DNA from: Deltaproteobacteria bacterium
GTDB lineage: Bacteria; Bdellovibrionota_C; UBA2361; J135
DNA: 64,000 nucleotides
Assembly: GCA_020635175.1 (NCBI GenBank)
Contig: JACKAH010000001.1
Span: 138,501-202,500 of the forward strand
Direction: 5' to 3'
A program made the translations under genes and the position numbers. Shown one piece after another: positions 28,846 through 38,343 of the stretch. The notes under the pieces are model-generated. The model worked only from the letters and a program-made list of their open reading frames with translations, was not told the DNA's origin and ran no database searches. How positions within the stretch are numbered: position 1 is the first letter of the stretch; every line of letters begins with the position of its first letter.

Positions 28846-31097
28846 TTCTTAAGATCAAAGAGTGTTAAGCTTGGATTGTGAAATCCATAGGTTCCATATT
28901 TTGGTTTGAACTCTTTCAGTGTAGTGAAGTTGCCCCTAACGTCTCTAATGATTTCGCGAAACGCTGGATTTGCATTTGGTTGATTGAAGTATCTGTCATA
29001 AAACAATCCAGAGAGTAACAGGAAATCAGCCTTAGATTCTCGTAGTTTGCTCATTCGCAGGTTGCTCAAGATATCGTCACGAGGCAGATAGACTAGCGTA
29101 AACTCCTCTTCGCTAAAGACAGGATTATAAGGTTTCCAATCAACAAGGATTGTTGAGCCTTGAGGGACGTTGTCTAACATCCAGCTTCGCATTAAGTCTC
29201 TCGTATCAGGCTTTAATTCAGAGGCTAAGTTTAGTGAGCGTTTCACAGGAGAAATTAAGAGCAGAAAGATACCAATTGAGGCTAACGCATGCAGCGACTT
29301 CTTTCGTAGGACATGTATCAGCTCGCTCGCTGCTATCGCAATAAATGGAAGACAAGGAAATATGTATCGCTCAGGTTGAGGAGCAGGTTTTGCGTTAACA
29401 TATTCAGCAGGTAGATAGAAAAGTAAAAATAGTGAAATTACAAAGAGATCTTCTATTCTGCGTCTTCTAATTAAGAGCCCAAATCCTATTAGAGCAAGTA
29501 AATATGGAGCAATAGTAACACCTGGTAGTATGCTTCGAGCCAGGTGATATGTCCAAAACTGAGACCATGGATCGATCAAAATAGTATGGCCACGTGCCAT
29601 ATGTTCAGTCTCTGAGGCTACGTCTTTGAGGAATGTCGCAGAGTCTAGCACGCTATAAGGTGTGCAGATCACAAAACCAACTGGAATTAGCAGTGAAGCA
29701 AATAGGGCAAATTTCAAGAACCTAAGGTCAGGTTTTAGAACATGACGAGACTTTAGAAAAGGAGCTCCTATTATGACAGCGAAGACTAATATGCCAGAAT
29801 ATTTTGTAGCAGCACTCGCTCCAGCTAAAAGTCCAGCAATAAGTAAAAGAGCAGCTTTGTCTTGCTTAACAGCTTTAACGACAAAGTGAATAGTTAGTAG
29901 AATCATGAAGAGAAGCAATGCGTCTTCTTTTACGTAACGACTGCAAGTGATATGCAGTGGAAATAGCGCTAGCGCAGCCGCACTTAGTAGTCCTGTATGT
30001 GTGGAAAAGAGTCGTTTTGAAATTGTGTAGGTCAAATATATTGATAGAGTTCCAGCAGTCGCGCTCATTAGGCGCCCAGCATATATAGCTGAATCCATCC
30101 ACTCTCCAGTTCTGCCGAATAGATGAAGTAGAGAATTTGCAAAATAGGTTCCATACAGCAACATCGAAGGATGAAGGAAGTACCTCGGGTTTAAATCTCC
30201 ATGAGCACGCATTCGCTGTATCGCGTTGAATTTTGGAACTTCATCGGGATGGTAGTTAAAGGGTAGGCCAAAGTCGATATTATAAAATCTTAGTAATGCT
30301 CCTACTACTAAAATACTGACGATAATAGCAGAAGACCACAGGAACTGACCCTCAGGCACTATAGTCATTGATGAGAGTATATTCGAGGAATTGTTAAGCT
30401 CAAATCCAGAGCGATTATCTTGAAGCCTTCCGTATAAATAAAAACCAAAGCTTACAAAAGTAATCACAATCCACAATGCTTGAGCAGGTTGTAGGTTTAA
30501 GTTTTCACAGTTGTACAAGACTAAGCATGAGAAAATTGGAGCAAGAAATGGTAAAACTCTTGAGCCGATCTGATTTGCAATAAGCAGCCATAAAAATGAA
30601 AGGATGAAAATTGCAAGAGCCGTTTGGATTAGAAGTCTCAGATCGACGAGTGGTACTCCAAGATCAGAGTAGATCTGCATTGTCTCGAGCTGAGCCCCAA
30701 GTTTTCGCTGATCCAGTTCTGAAGGGGTAAAAGGATTGACTACCTCAAACCGTAAAATTTTAGGATTACATGTATTCGTTAAGTATAAAACTTGTGGTTG
30801 CTCTGAGACCCTAAAGTCAGAGATTAAGTTGTCGCAAAGAAACACTTTTAGATGCGCTGCTTCTAATCCTTCAGGGCGCCAAGTGTTGAAGCTAAGCTTT
30901 GCCTTGTTGCCACGATGTAAGAGTTTGCTGAGAGTTATCTCTGAGCCCTCTTCAATCCACTTATCCCCGCCAATCTTGTTAAAGGTGCCTTTTGAACTTA
31001 GTGGTGTAACAAAACTATGATAAGCAAGACCAAGTCCGATTAGTGCAGCAATTAAACTTGCAAGAAGTAGAATGCCTGCGCTGATAATATTTTTCAT
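28842..31097 (-). CDS. GT-C type membrane glycosyltransferase
   Basis: This gene encodes 751 residues with about 12 membrane helices. An early outward loop contains HPDEVPKF, where the acidic pair is the expected catalytic site of PMT/ArnT-like enzymes using lipid-linked sugars. The first ~160 residues form an extracytoplasmic beta-rich segment after one N-terminal helix, which is unusual for the family. It overlaps the upstream SseB-fusion gene by 4 nt, so the two are coupled. The product probably glycosylates proteins or envelope lipids; the sugar is unknown. Confidence 0.8.
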   Translation of the reverse strand: MKNIISAGILLLASLIAALIGLGLAYHSFVTPLSSKGTFNKIGGDKWIEEGSEITLSKLLHRGNKAKLSFNTWRPEGLEAAHLKVFLCDNLISDFRVSEQPQVLYLTNTCNPKILRFEVVNPFTPSELDQRKLGAQLETMQIYSDLGVPLVDLRLLIQTALAIFILSFLWLLIANQIGSRVLPFLAPIFSCLVLYNCENLNLQPAQALWIVITFVSFGFYLYGRLQDNRSGFELNNSSNILSSMTIVPEGQFLWSSAIIVSILVVGALLRFYNIDFGLPFNYHPDEVPKFNAIQRMRAHGDLNPRYFLHPSMLLYGTYFANSLLHLFGRTGEWMDSAIYAGRLMSATAGTLSIYLTYTISKRLFSTHTGLLSAAALALFPLHITCSRYVKEDALLLFMILLTIHFVVKAVKQDKAALLLIAGLLAGASAATKYSGILVFAVIIGAPFLKSRHVLKPDLRFLKFALFASLLIPVGFVICTPYSVLDSATFLKDVASETEHMARGHTILIDPWSQFWTYHLARSILPGVTIAPYLLALIGFGLLIRRRRIEDLFVISLFLLFYLPAEYVNAKPAPQPERYIFPCLPFIAIAASELIHVLRKKSLHALASIGIFLLLISPVKRSLNLASELKPDTRDLMRSWMLDNVPQGSTILVDWKPYNPVFSEEEFTLVYLPRDDILSNLRMSKLRESKADFLLLSGLFYDRYFNQPNANPAFREIIRDVRGNFTTLKEFKPKYGTYGFHNPSLTLFDLKN

Positions 31098-33559
31098 AGT
31101 TCGGATTTAGTCTTAGCTAGTGCCTTTACATCAACGATAGCCGATTCATCGTCCCTGTAAACAAGAAAAGGATTTTTTTCTAAATTAACCTCTGTCGGCA
31201 GCGATTTGTAAAAGTAGTTATGATAATCTCTTGAAGTTAGTTCAGTTACAAGGGTGTTTAAAGGGCTAAAGAGTTTATCCTCTTTTAGCGCTTCAGGGTA
31301 GAATCTCTTTCTACTGAAAATGAAGTAATCAATTCCCTCAGGAATTAGCAGCTTCAAAAATTGATCTAAATTTTGAGCATAGTGTGCTTTTACTGAGATT
31401 TCTAACCTACGCTTCATCTCAGAATAGTATTTTGGATAAAATGGATGTGCCACCTCTGTTGTGACATATGCCTTTCTCATTCCGAAAAGCTGCAAACCGT
31501 TGATGTGTGTAGGATGGCCTGCAATTAGAGAATTTTCATTGGTAAACTTTCTGACCCAGATAAAGGCCTTGCCCTTCTTTGTTTCCCAATAATTAAAGTT
31601 TCCATCACCTACAAGGCCTGTGTTTGATCCAATAAAGATCAGAGCTGCTAGCCCAAGGAAAGCATAAAATTGTTTCTTCTGCTCAGAAAAGAGTTTAGTA
31701 AAACCGATGCTAAATGCTGTTATCCAGAAAATGGCTAGTGGAAACTGCAGGTGTCTGTTTGGAACATATAGCTTAAAAGCTAAGGCGCGCGATAGAAAGT
31801 AAACCACGAGAATTGAGCAGAGTAGGACCCAGAGTTGATTAGGAATAATCTGCTTATTACCTTTGAAACTCTTAAGAGCAAAAAATATCAGAGAAGCGAT
31901 GCATAGAAATGGTAGAGCGTAATCCCAAATAAGTCCAGGCTCGTAGAGCCTGCTCATGAATGGCTGAAATCCATATTTCATGAATTCATATGAAACGCTC
32001 TTTAAGGGCAGGAAAGGGAAGCGACCATCTGGCCATTGAAATTCAGGCATTGCTGCAGCTTGAGCCCTAGTCACCATCTCGCCAATGTAGTCAGGTCTAT
32101 CGATTACATAATATGTAACCAGAAGATAAATTGGAGATAAGGCAATATATCTAAAAAGTAACTTTTTACTCTCAGAGCTGCGCTGTCTGTAGCAGTTCCA
32201 TAGAAGATAGAGTCCGTATGCAAGGGCGGCAATTAGTGTGACAGGTGGATGTAGGAGGCATCCGCAAAGTAGTGTAAGTAAAATCGCAAGATGGGAGTTC
32301 TTTAAGCTGAAGTAAATAAAGGCAGCGAGGATTGGTGCAGCCCAGCCTCGTGGAAGTCCGCCGGTTATTCTCTGCACAACTGGTCTAGTGTGTAAAAACC
32401 AGGTCATTGCAAATAGCGCGGCAGATAAATTGGCAGAGTGTCTAACTGCAAGAAATATGAATATCAGGGTTAAGGCTAACTGAATTAGTGTCATCCAGTG
32501 AGCTGTCATGATCGGATCGGCAGTTAGATATGTAATTGCATACCCGCACCAATAATGAAGCGGTGCCAAGTAGCCGAGCATAGTCTCGGTAATGATGTCT
32601 CCCTTAAAAATATCAGGATGATAAACTGAGTGAAACGGATAAACCTGCTGCAGGGCATCGTCCGTGGTCCAGCTTGGGTTAAACCAGAATTCTTTTAAAT
32701 CGTTCCAATAAAAAAATAGGTAACTTAAAAAAAGAACAAGCATTACGATATTCGGTAGGGTTGCTAGAGCTACCTTAATCCGACTTTTCTTGTAAATAGG
32801 ATTGCTTTGCTTAAAGATTCCTAGAGAGATTGAGTCTAGAGTTCTGTCGAATAATGTTCTAATGCGATCGTCCCCAATAGAGATCTGCCTAGTGAAATCG
32901 TCGAGGCTTGTTTTAAGCTTGATACTTGGCTCATTTTTAGTTTTTGTTCCAAGAAGTAAGGTTGTTTGTTTGTATCCGCTCTCATCGACTCCTTGCTCCT
33001 TCAACAGATAGAGCTCTTCTATCTCTGGATGGTTTTGCGCAAAATCAAGCAACTTTGTTTTTATCTCGGGATATTCATCTGATTCGATCTTTGAGAGTTC
33101 GATATTACTAAGTTCGTTTGGAAGTAGATCGAGTATGGCTTCATCTACGTCCTGTTCATTTCCTCTAAGTTTTTCGATCTCCCACGGTGAAAATTCTTTA
33201 TGAGTATCTAAATTGGGATTGATACATGCCCACCAGTCTTGTGGAATCTTATCGAGCAGCTCTGCTCCGCTAAGTTCAATAAATTCTAGTTCCTCTCTGA
33301 ACCACTCTTCGATAAAAGTGCTCTTTGAAAAGAAGGGTACGATTACCCGTTGCTCGTCTTGAATGCCAAGAATATTTACAAAATCGTTTGGGTAGCTAGG
33401 CGAATGTGTTAAGGCATGGTTTTGGTATCTTGTTGGGACAAAGAATCTCTCGTTACGAATTAAGTTATAAAACGACCTAAGAGATTCTCTGTCTCCTCTG
33501 ATTGCATCATCAATTATATCGCTGAGTTTATCCGTTAACTCAGAGTATTCGTCTGACAC
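31094..33559 (-). CDS. SseB-domain fused to polytopic membrane protein
   Basis: This gene encodes 821 residues. Residues ~35-130 match the SseB N-terminal domain (a FFVPT strand, VIVPFFSKSTFIEEW, SGAELLDKIP, INPN, then EFSPWEIEKL). Residues ~150-210 match the SseB C-terminal domain (PEIEELYLLKEQG). From ~270 on there are about 12 membrane helices like those of GT-C glycosyltransferases. SseB modules are normally free cytoplasmic proteins, so this joining is unusual. The frame is unbroken with no sign of an error at the junction. It starts the operon with the 751-residue glycosyltransferase. Confidence 0.72.
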   Translation of the reverse strand: MSDEYSELTDKLSDIIDDAIRGDRESLRSFYNLIRNERFFVPTRYQNHALTHSPSYPNDFVNILGIQDEQRVIVPFFSKSTFIEEWFREELEFIELSGAELLDKIPQDWWACINPNLDTHKEFSPWEIEKLRGNEQDVDEAILDLLPNELSNIELSKIESDEYPEIKTKLLDFAQNHPEIEELYLLKEQGVDESGYKQTTLLLGTKTKNEPSIKLKTSLDDFTRQISIGDDRIRTLFDRTLDSISLGIFKQSNPIYKKSRIKVALATLPNIVMLVLFLSYLFFYWNDLKEFWFNPSWTTDDALQQVYPFHSVYHPDIFKGDIITETMLGYLAPLHYWCGYAITYLTADPIMTAHWMTLIQLALTLIFIFLAVRHSANLSAALFAMTWFLHTRPVVQRITGGLPRGWAAPILAAFIYFSLKNSHLAILLTLLCGCLLHPPVTLIAALAYGLYLLWNCYRQRSSESKKLLFRYIALSPIYLLVTYYVIDRPDYIGEMVTRAQAAAMPEFQWPDGRFPFLPLKSVSYEFMKYGFQPFMSRLYEPGLIWDYALPFLCIASLIFFALKSFKGNKQIIPNQLWVLLCSILVVYFLSRALAFKLYVPNRHLQFPLAIFWITAFSIGFTKLFSEQKKQFYAFLGLAALIFIGSNTGLVGDGNFNYWETKKGKAFIWVRKFTNENSLIAGHPTHINGLQLFGMRKAYVTTEVAHPFYPKYYSEMKRRLEISVKAHYAQNLDQFLKLLIPEGIDYFIFSRKRFYPEALKEDKLFSPLNTLVTELTSRDYHNYFYKSLPTEVNLEKNPFLVYRDDESAIVDVKALAKTKSEL

Positions 33560-33572
33560 AATTCTGTAATTT

Positions 33573-34076
33573 CTAGCTGGCGTTCATTCTTTTAACGATC
33601 TCAGCTGAGATATCCATCTTATCATTGCTGAAAAGAACGGCATTACCAGGAGTAGTTCCCTCTTCTAGTACGAGGGTAAGTTTTTGTTCCTGTGCATACT
33701 TTTCAATTATACCTCGAGCCTTATCGAGCAGGGCTTTTGTAGAGCGTAAGTATTTTCTCTTAAGCTCTTCTTCCGCGTCTTTGGCAAGTCTTGCAAAATC
33801 TCGTGCTTGAGCTCTGTAGTCAGCAAGCTCTTTGGAATCTTTTTCGACCTTCTTAGCTTTTAATTTTTTCTCCATTGCTAAGAGATCGTTCTTTTTGGAA
33901 TCAAGGCTTTTCTTTTTAGTTGCCTTAAGATCTTCAAGCTCTTTGCGCTTGCTCTGAGCTTCTTTAGTCTCATTCAGTACTCTATCCATATCTACAGTAG
34001 CGACACGGAAGTCCGCGTAAGCACTTGCACTGATGCAAAGTAGAGCAATTAAGAATAGTTTGCTGAAAGTTTTCAT
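33573..34076 (-). CDS. OmpH/Skp-family periplasmic chaperone
   Basis: This gene encodes 167 residues from the ATG at 34076, which has GAGG five bases upstream; a longer frame begins six codons earlier but disturbs the signal peptide. The signal peptide ends SASAYA. The mature part is the Skp pattern: a short beta segment VATVDMDRVL, a long lysine-rich coiled coil, and a closing beta segment LTLVLEEG. Skp binds unfolded outer-membrane proteins. There is no bamA or lpxD nearby, which is the common context. Confidence 0.85.
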   Translation of the reverse strand: MKTFSKLFLIALLCISASAYADFRVATVDMDRVLNETKEAQSKRKELEDLKATKKKSLDSKKNDLLAMEKKLKAKKVEKDSKELADYRAQARDFARLAKDAEEELKRKYLRSTKALLDKARGIIEKYAQEQKLTLVLEEGTTPGNAVLFSNDKMDISAEIVKRMNAS

Positions 34077-34190
34077 GAACACCTCGGTTAACATTTTTAT
34101 TAGGTAGCATTATTGAGCATTTATGATGTGAGATCAATCTTTGTAAATGACTGTCTTTACTAATGAAGTCAGGCAATGTTTTGACTGAGG

Positions 34191-35330
34191 TCAATTTGAG
34201 GATTGAGTAAGAGATTGATATGCCTCTATAATTTTATCAGCAGCGAACCTAATCTCCTCTTCTGAGTTGAACCTGCCTATACCAATCCGTATACAGCTAT
34301 TTCGAAGCTCTTTGTCTAGCCCAATTGCAGAAAGGACATGAGATTCCTCGCTTAGATGAGACATGCATGCAGAGGAAGATGAGATAGCAATATCTTTTGC
34401 TAGCTTAGAAATAAGTTTATCGGCTCTTATCCCAGGCAGTGCATAATTGAGGTTGCCGCAAATTCTGTTAGAGCTTGGCCCGTTTAAAATAATATCTTCG
34501 ATCGCTTTACTCATAAGAGAATCAAAGAGAGATGTGAGACTTTCCGTTTCACTTAGTATTTGATCAATTTCGCTTCTAATAATCTCTGCTGCTTTGCCAA
34601 AGCCAACAATTCCGGGAGTATTTAAAGTCCCAGCCCTAATCCCATGCTCATGACCACCTCCAAAAATTAAAGGGGTAAGCTCTGCTTTTAGCTTAGGACT
34701 TATATAAAGCGCCCCGGCTCCTTTTGGGCCATAAAATTTATGCGCGGAGATGGAAGCCAGATCGAAATGTAAACTTTTATAATCAATTTTTACTTTGCCA
34801 ATTAGCTGAGAGAGGTCTAGGTGTAAGAGCGCGCCGCTTTGAGCGCAGATCTCGCCGATAATTTCTAAATCTTGAATTGTTCCGATCTCATTGTTGGCTG
34901 CAATGATTGATACCAAATCGGCTGGACTCTTTAGGCTCTCCTGAAGCTCAGTGAGATTTAAAAATCCTTCTCTGTTAACACCTAATCTTACGCACTCAAT
35001 CCCTTCACGTTCTAGTTGTGCAATACAATCAAGCACAGCTTTATGCTCAATTGAACTATAAATCACTCTTTTATGTTTTTTCTTTATTCCTCTAAGCGCC
35101 AGATTAATCGACTCAGTTGCTCCACTAGTAAAGATCGTATCTTTTGAGTCACGCTGAATTAGTTCGGCTACATTCTCTCTCGCGATATTCACCAACTCTT
35201 CAGCTTCCCAACCCCAAGCATGACCAGCACTAGCAGGGTTGCCAAAATATTTTGTTAAACAAGTTTGAATAATTTCAGCAACTCGAGGATCTACAGGAGT
35301 AGTTGCATTGTTATCTAAATACACCTTCAT
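34191..35330 (-). CDS. Cysteine desulfurase (NifS/IscS type)
   Basis: This gene encodes 379 residues. The PLP lysine is K198 in SAHKFYGPKG, and YLDNNATTPVD opens the protein. The catalytic cysteine lies in SSSSACMSH near residue 325. It takes sulfur from cysteine for Fe-S clusters or tRNA thiolation. There is no iscU or mnmA neighbour; it is 6 nt from the HDOD gene, with which it shares the strand. Confidence 0.9.
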   Translation of the reverse strand: MKVYLDNNATTPVDPRVAEIIQTCLTKYFGNPASAGHAWGWEAEELVNIARENVAELIQRDSKDTIFTSGATESINLALRGIKKKHKRVIYSSIEHKAVLDCIAQLEREGIECVRLGVNREGFLNLTELQESLKSPADLVSIIAANNEIGTIQDLEIIGEICAQSGALLHLDLSQLIGKVKIDYKSLHFDLASISAHKFYGPKGAGALYISPKLKAELTPLIFGGGHEHGIRAGTLNTPGIVGFGKAAEIIRSEIDQILSETESLTSLFDSLMSKAIEDIILNGPSSNRICGNLNYALPGIRADKLISKLAKDIAISSSSACMSHLSEESHVLSAIGLDKELRNSCIRIGIGRFNSEEEIRFAADKIIEAYQSLTQSSN

Positions 35331-35336
35331 GGTGCG

Positions 35337-36170
35337 TTACTTCGTTGAGTTTGGCGCCAGATATTCAGCAATTTGATTATGCATTCGCACTAGCTGCGGT
35401 GCATTTAATTGTAAAAGTCTTAAAGCGCTATTAGAAGGGAGATCGGTGTTTGGCGCGTACTTCTCAAGTTTGCCGTTCATGTTTGCTTCATAGATCTCTT
35501 GAGCTGCATTACAAATTGGACGCATAATGGCGTAGTTTTTGTCTTTTGGAGCTGTGCTTCTCTCGAGTGGAAATAAGAGAACATCCGGAATTCCATACGC
35601 TTTCAAATACTCAATGCCAGCATCTTCTGGATTAAAGCCATAATCCTGAGTTAAACGATAGTTTAAACGTTTGCGTGAAGCAGCATCAGCTTGAACAACA
35701 TAGTCCTGTTGTAGGTATGCCACTGACAACATATCGCCTAAGTAGGTAAAGAGCGCAGCAACTTTACATTCATCAGCATAACGAATTCGCTTAATATCAC
35801 AGATGATACTTGCTATCTTAGAAACCTGATAAGAGTACGAGCGATACTTATCATACCATTCAGCAACGCCAGGATCTGTTAACTGAGGACGCTCAGAGAT
35901 CATCTCAAGCGTTTCGTTGATTAACTGATTTCCAAGTCGTTGAATACAAGCTCTAGGGGTTGTGATTGGCACTCTACTACCAGCAGCCTCAATTGAATGC
36001 ACAGCCTTAAGAAGTTCCAGGACAATTACAGGGTCCTCTGAGACGCAACTCACCGAAGGTTCAATTCTTGCGTTTGGGTCACTAAAGATCTTTCGCGCCC
36101 GCTCTAGAACCTCTTCCTTAGCAGGGAGCTGTACCTCCTGAGATTTCTTGATTGAATAGGTACCTGACAT
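35337..36170 (-). CDS. HDOD-domain protein
   Basis: This gene encodes 277 residues. The segment ~20-200 fits the HDOD helical fold (SEDPVIVLELLKAV, then a later FTYLGDMLSVAYL), a metal-free relative of HD phosphohydrolases found in signalling proteins. No GGDEF, EAL or kinase domain is attached. The role is unknown; such proteins often affect motility or the cell cycle. It is divergent from fumC. Confidence 0.75.
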   Translation of the reverse strand: MSGTYSIKKSQEVQLPAKEEVLERARKIFSDPNARIEPSVSCVSEDPVIVLELLKAVHSIEAAGSRVPITTPRACIQRLGNQLINETLEMISERPQLTDPGVAEWYDKYRSYSYQVSKIASIICDIKRIRYADECKVAALFTYLGDMLSVAYLQQDYVVQADAASRKRLNYRLTQDYGFNPEDAGIEYLKAYGIPDVLLFPLERSTAPKDKNYAIMRPICNAAQEIYEANMNGKLEKYAPNTDLPSNSALRLLQLNAPQLVRMHNQIAEYLAPNSTK

Positions 36171-36472
36171 ATCTCAAAAACAAAAAAATTCTTTACTTCA
36201 ATAAAATGAAGTTTTCGCTACTACAGGTTGAGTTTTTATCCTGTCTTTACAACTATATAGGTTGGCCCGGAGCAAGCACATCATTCACCCGCCAACAGAG
36301 AAAAAATGACTCTACTCTATTTAACGTCATATTTTAAAAAGAGACTAAGTCATTTAGTTAAATTTTACCATACTACTGATATTCCGTCTGCTAAACCCTT
36401 GAATTTTCTCTTAGAAATTGGGTATAACCTTAAGCACATGTTGCTAACCATTTGAAATCATAGAGGTGAGAG
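36171..36472. other. Intergenic region between HDOD gene and fumC
   Basis: These ~300 nt are AT-rich apart from a short GTTGGCCCGGAGC stretch. Apart from a likely fumC promoter I see no gene or strong hairpin. Confidence 0.6.
36399..36428 (+). promoter_or_regulatory. Sigma-70 type promoter of fumC
   Basis: TTGAAT (36399-36404) and TATAAC (36423-36428) are separated by 18 nt and lie 45 nt before the fumC ATG. Confidence 0.5.
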
Positions 36473-37858
36473 ATGAGAGTTGAAAAAGATTCTATGGGTG
36501 AGATGAAGGTGCCTGAGGATGCATTATATGGAGCATCCACTCAAAGGGCGGTCTTAAACTTTCCAATTAGCTCACGGAGATTCACTTCAAGATTCGTCTC
36601 AGCACTTGGAACAATCAAAAAAGCCGCAGCCAAGGCAAACAACGCTTTAGGATTACTTGATGATCAAAAATGCAAGGCGATCTGCGCTGCCGCTGATGAA
36701 GTCATTGACAATAAACTCGATAATCAATTTGTAATTGATATCTTTCAAACAGGTTCCGGTACCTCATCTAACATGAACACCAATGAAGTAATTGCTAACA
36801 GAGCAATTCAGATTCTAGGTGGAGAGCTCGGGGATCGCTCAATCCTACACCCAAATGATCACGTAAACATGTCTCAATCCTCAAATGATGTAATTCCGAC
36901 TGCAATTCATATCTCGGCTTGTCAGGCTGTAGAGGGAGATTTAATTCCTGCTCTTCAGAAATTACATGCTGCGCTTAACTTAAAAGCGAAAGCTTTTGAA
37001 TCGATTGTAAAATCAGGTCGAACCCATCTTCAGGATGCAACTCCAATTACGCTAGGGCAGGAGTTCAGTGGATATGCTGCGCAAATTGAACAGGGTATAG
37101 CTAGAGTAAAGCGATCACTTGAATCTTTACACGAACTTGCTCTCGGTGGAACTGCTGTTGGAACAGGATTAAATACTCATCCTGAGTTTCCTGCAAAAGC
37201 GATCGCAGAGATTTCTGCTTTAACAGGCGTTGCTTTTATCGAAGCTAAAAATCACTTTGAAGCTCAAGGTGCTAAAGATGCAGCTGTTGAGATGAGTGGA
37301 CAGCTTAAAACAATCGCTGTTTCTCTAATGAAGATAGCAAACGATATTCGTTGGCTTGCTGCTGGTCCACGCTGTAGTTTAAAGGAGATCTTCCTGCCTG
37401 AGATTCAACCTGGCTCAAGTATCATGCCAGCTAAGGTTAATCCTGTTATTTGTGAATCGGTCATGATGGTCTCAGCTCAAGTTATTGGGAACGATGCATG
37501 TATTACTGTTTGTGGTCAGCACGGGAACTTCGAGCTTAACGCGATGATGCCAGTTCTTGCTTCAAACTTATTAGAGTCAATCTCACTAATTTCTACAACT
37601 GCAGCTAACTTTGCAGAGAGATGTATTGAAGGAATTGAAGCTAATGCTGAGCAATGTAATGAATACGCTGAGCTAAGTCTTGCTACCTGTACTTCACTTG
37701 CTCCTGTAATTGGATACGATAAAGCTGCTGAGCTTGCTAAGCGTGCATACAAAGAGGGCAAGACTGTGCGTCAGATGGCTAAAGAGATGAAGGTGCTTAG
37801 TGATGCAGAGCTCGATAAGCTTCTTGATCTGCTTGCTATGACTAAGCCAGGGGTTTAG
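36473..37858 (+). CDS. fumC: Fumarate hydratase, class II
   Basis: This gene encodes 461 residues. The superfamily signature GSSIMPAKVNP is exact, and GSGTSSNMN and GRTHLQDATP are present. It hydrates fumarate to malate in the TCA cycle without an iron-sulfur cluster. It is monocistronic, with its own promoter and a long gap after it. Confidence 0.96.
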   Translation: MRVEKDSMGEMKVPEDALYGASTQRAVLNFPISSRRFTSRFVSALGTIKKAAAKANNALGLLDDQKCKAICAAADEVIDNKLDNQFVIDIFQTGSGTSSNMNTNEVIANRAIQILGGELGDRSILHPNDHVNMSQSSNDVIPTAIHISACQAVEGDLIPALQKLHAALNLKAKAFESIVKSGRTHLQDATPITLGQEFSGYAAQIEQGIARVKRSLESLHELALGGTAVGTGLNTHPEFPAKAIAEISALTGVAFIEAKNHFEAQGAKDAAVEMSGQLKTIAVSLMKIANDIRWLAAGPRCSLKEIFLPEIQPGSSIMPAKVNPVICESVMMVSAQVIGNDACITVCGQHGNFELNAMMPVLASNLLESISLISTTAANFAERCIEGIEANAEQCNEYAELSLATCTSLAPVIGYDKAAELAKRAYKEGKTVRQMAKEMKVLSDAELDKLLDLLAMTKPGV

Positions 37859-37890
37859 AACATCTCGTAGTAGGCACGACCTTCTAAACT

Positions 37891-37976
37891 AATTTCTCAT
37901 TCACTAGTCTCGTCTATAACAGCGCATCGCTTTGCGATACACTGTTACTAGCCTGCGACACGTTCATTACGAAATT
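37891..37976. repeat. Long imperfect palindrome
   Basis: AATTTC and GAAATT close an 86-nt structure. Inside it TAACAG (37917-37922) pairs with CTGTTA (37942-37947), and ATCGC pairs with GCGAT around a TTT loop. It may serve as the fumC terminator or be a mobile palindrome. Confidence 0.5.
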
Positions 37977-38000
37977 GTTTATCCGGTCGACCTTCCTAAG

Positions 38001-38067
38001 TTTTCTCCCAAGAATTGGGGGAGGTGCCGCCAGAGGCGGCGGTGGGCTCCGACCAAAAGTCGGTTTA
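38001..38067. repeat. Dispersed CTCCC/GGGGGAGG palindrome
   Basis: TCTCCCAAGAATTGGGGGAG, then GCCGCCAGAGGCGGC and CCGACCAAAAGTCGG give three stacked hairpins. The style matches the repeats at 27779 and 46614. Confidence 0.6.
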
Positions 38068-38175
38068 AAAACTAAACTAGCTGAAATTGCTAGATAAATA
38101 AGAGCTCGATTTAATTTTTTGTCCAGACCTGCCGATACTATATACTGGTATTAGGTTTTTGATTGATTGACTATT

Positions 38176-38292
38176 GTGATTGATAAGATAACAAAAATTT
38201 GGTCTTGGTTAGCTGGAAAGGCTACCGATATCTTGTTTCCACCAGAACCGGTCCCAGTCAGGGTCGACTCAAAGAAGCGTCATCGTCGCTAA
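38176..38292 (+). CDS. Possible 38-residue basic small protein
   Basis: A GTG opens 38 codons ending in a proline run (FPPEPVPVRV) and the basic tail SKKRHRR. No ribosome site is seen. The composition looks protein-like and the frame leads toward the next gene 51 nt away, but the evidence is thin. Confidence 0.3.
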   Translation: MIDKITKIWSWLAGKATDILFPPEPVPVRVDSKKRHRR

Positions 38293-38343
38293 TTTTCTAG
38301 GTTTTCTCGATTAGCTATTATTTTCTGCTATATTATTTGGCTT

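Larger units (their letters stand above)
37859..38343. other. Intergenic region with palindromes after fumC
   Basis: These 485 nt hold two palindromic elements (37891-37976 and 38001-38067) and one possible 38-codon frame at 38176. Nothing else is supported. Confidence 0.6.
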
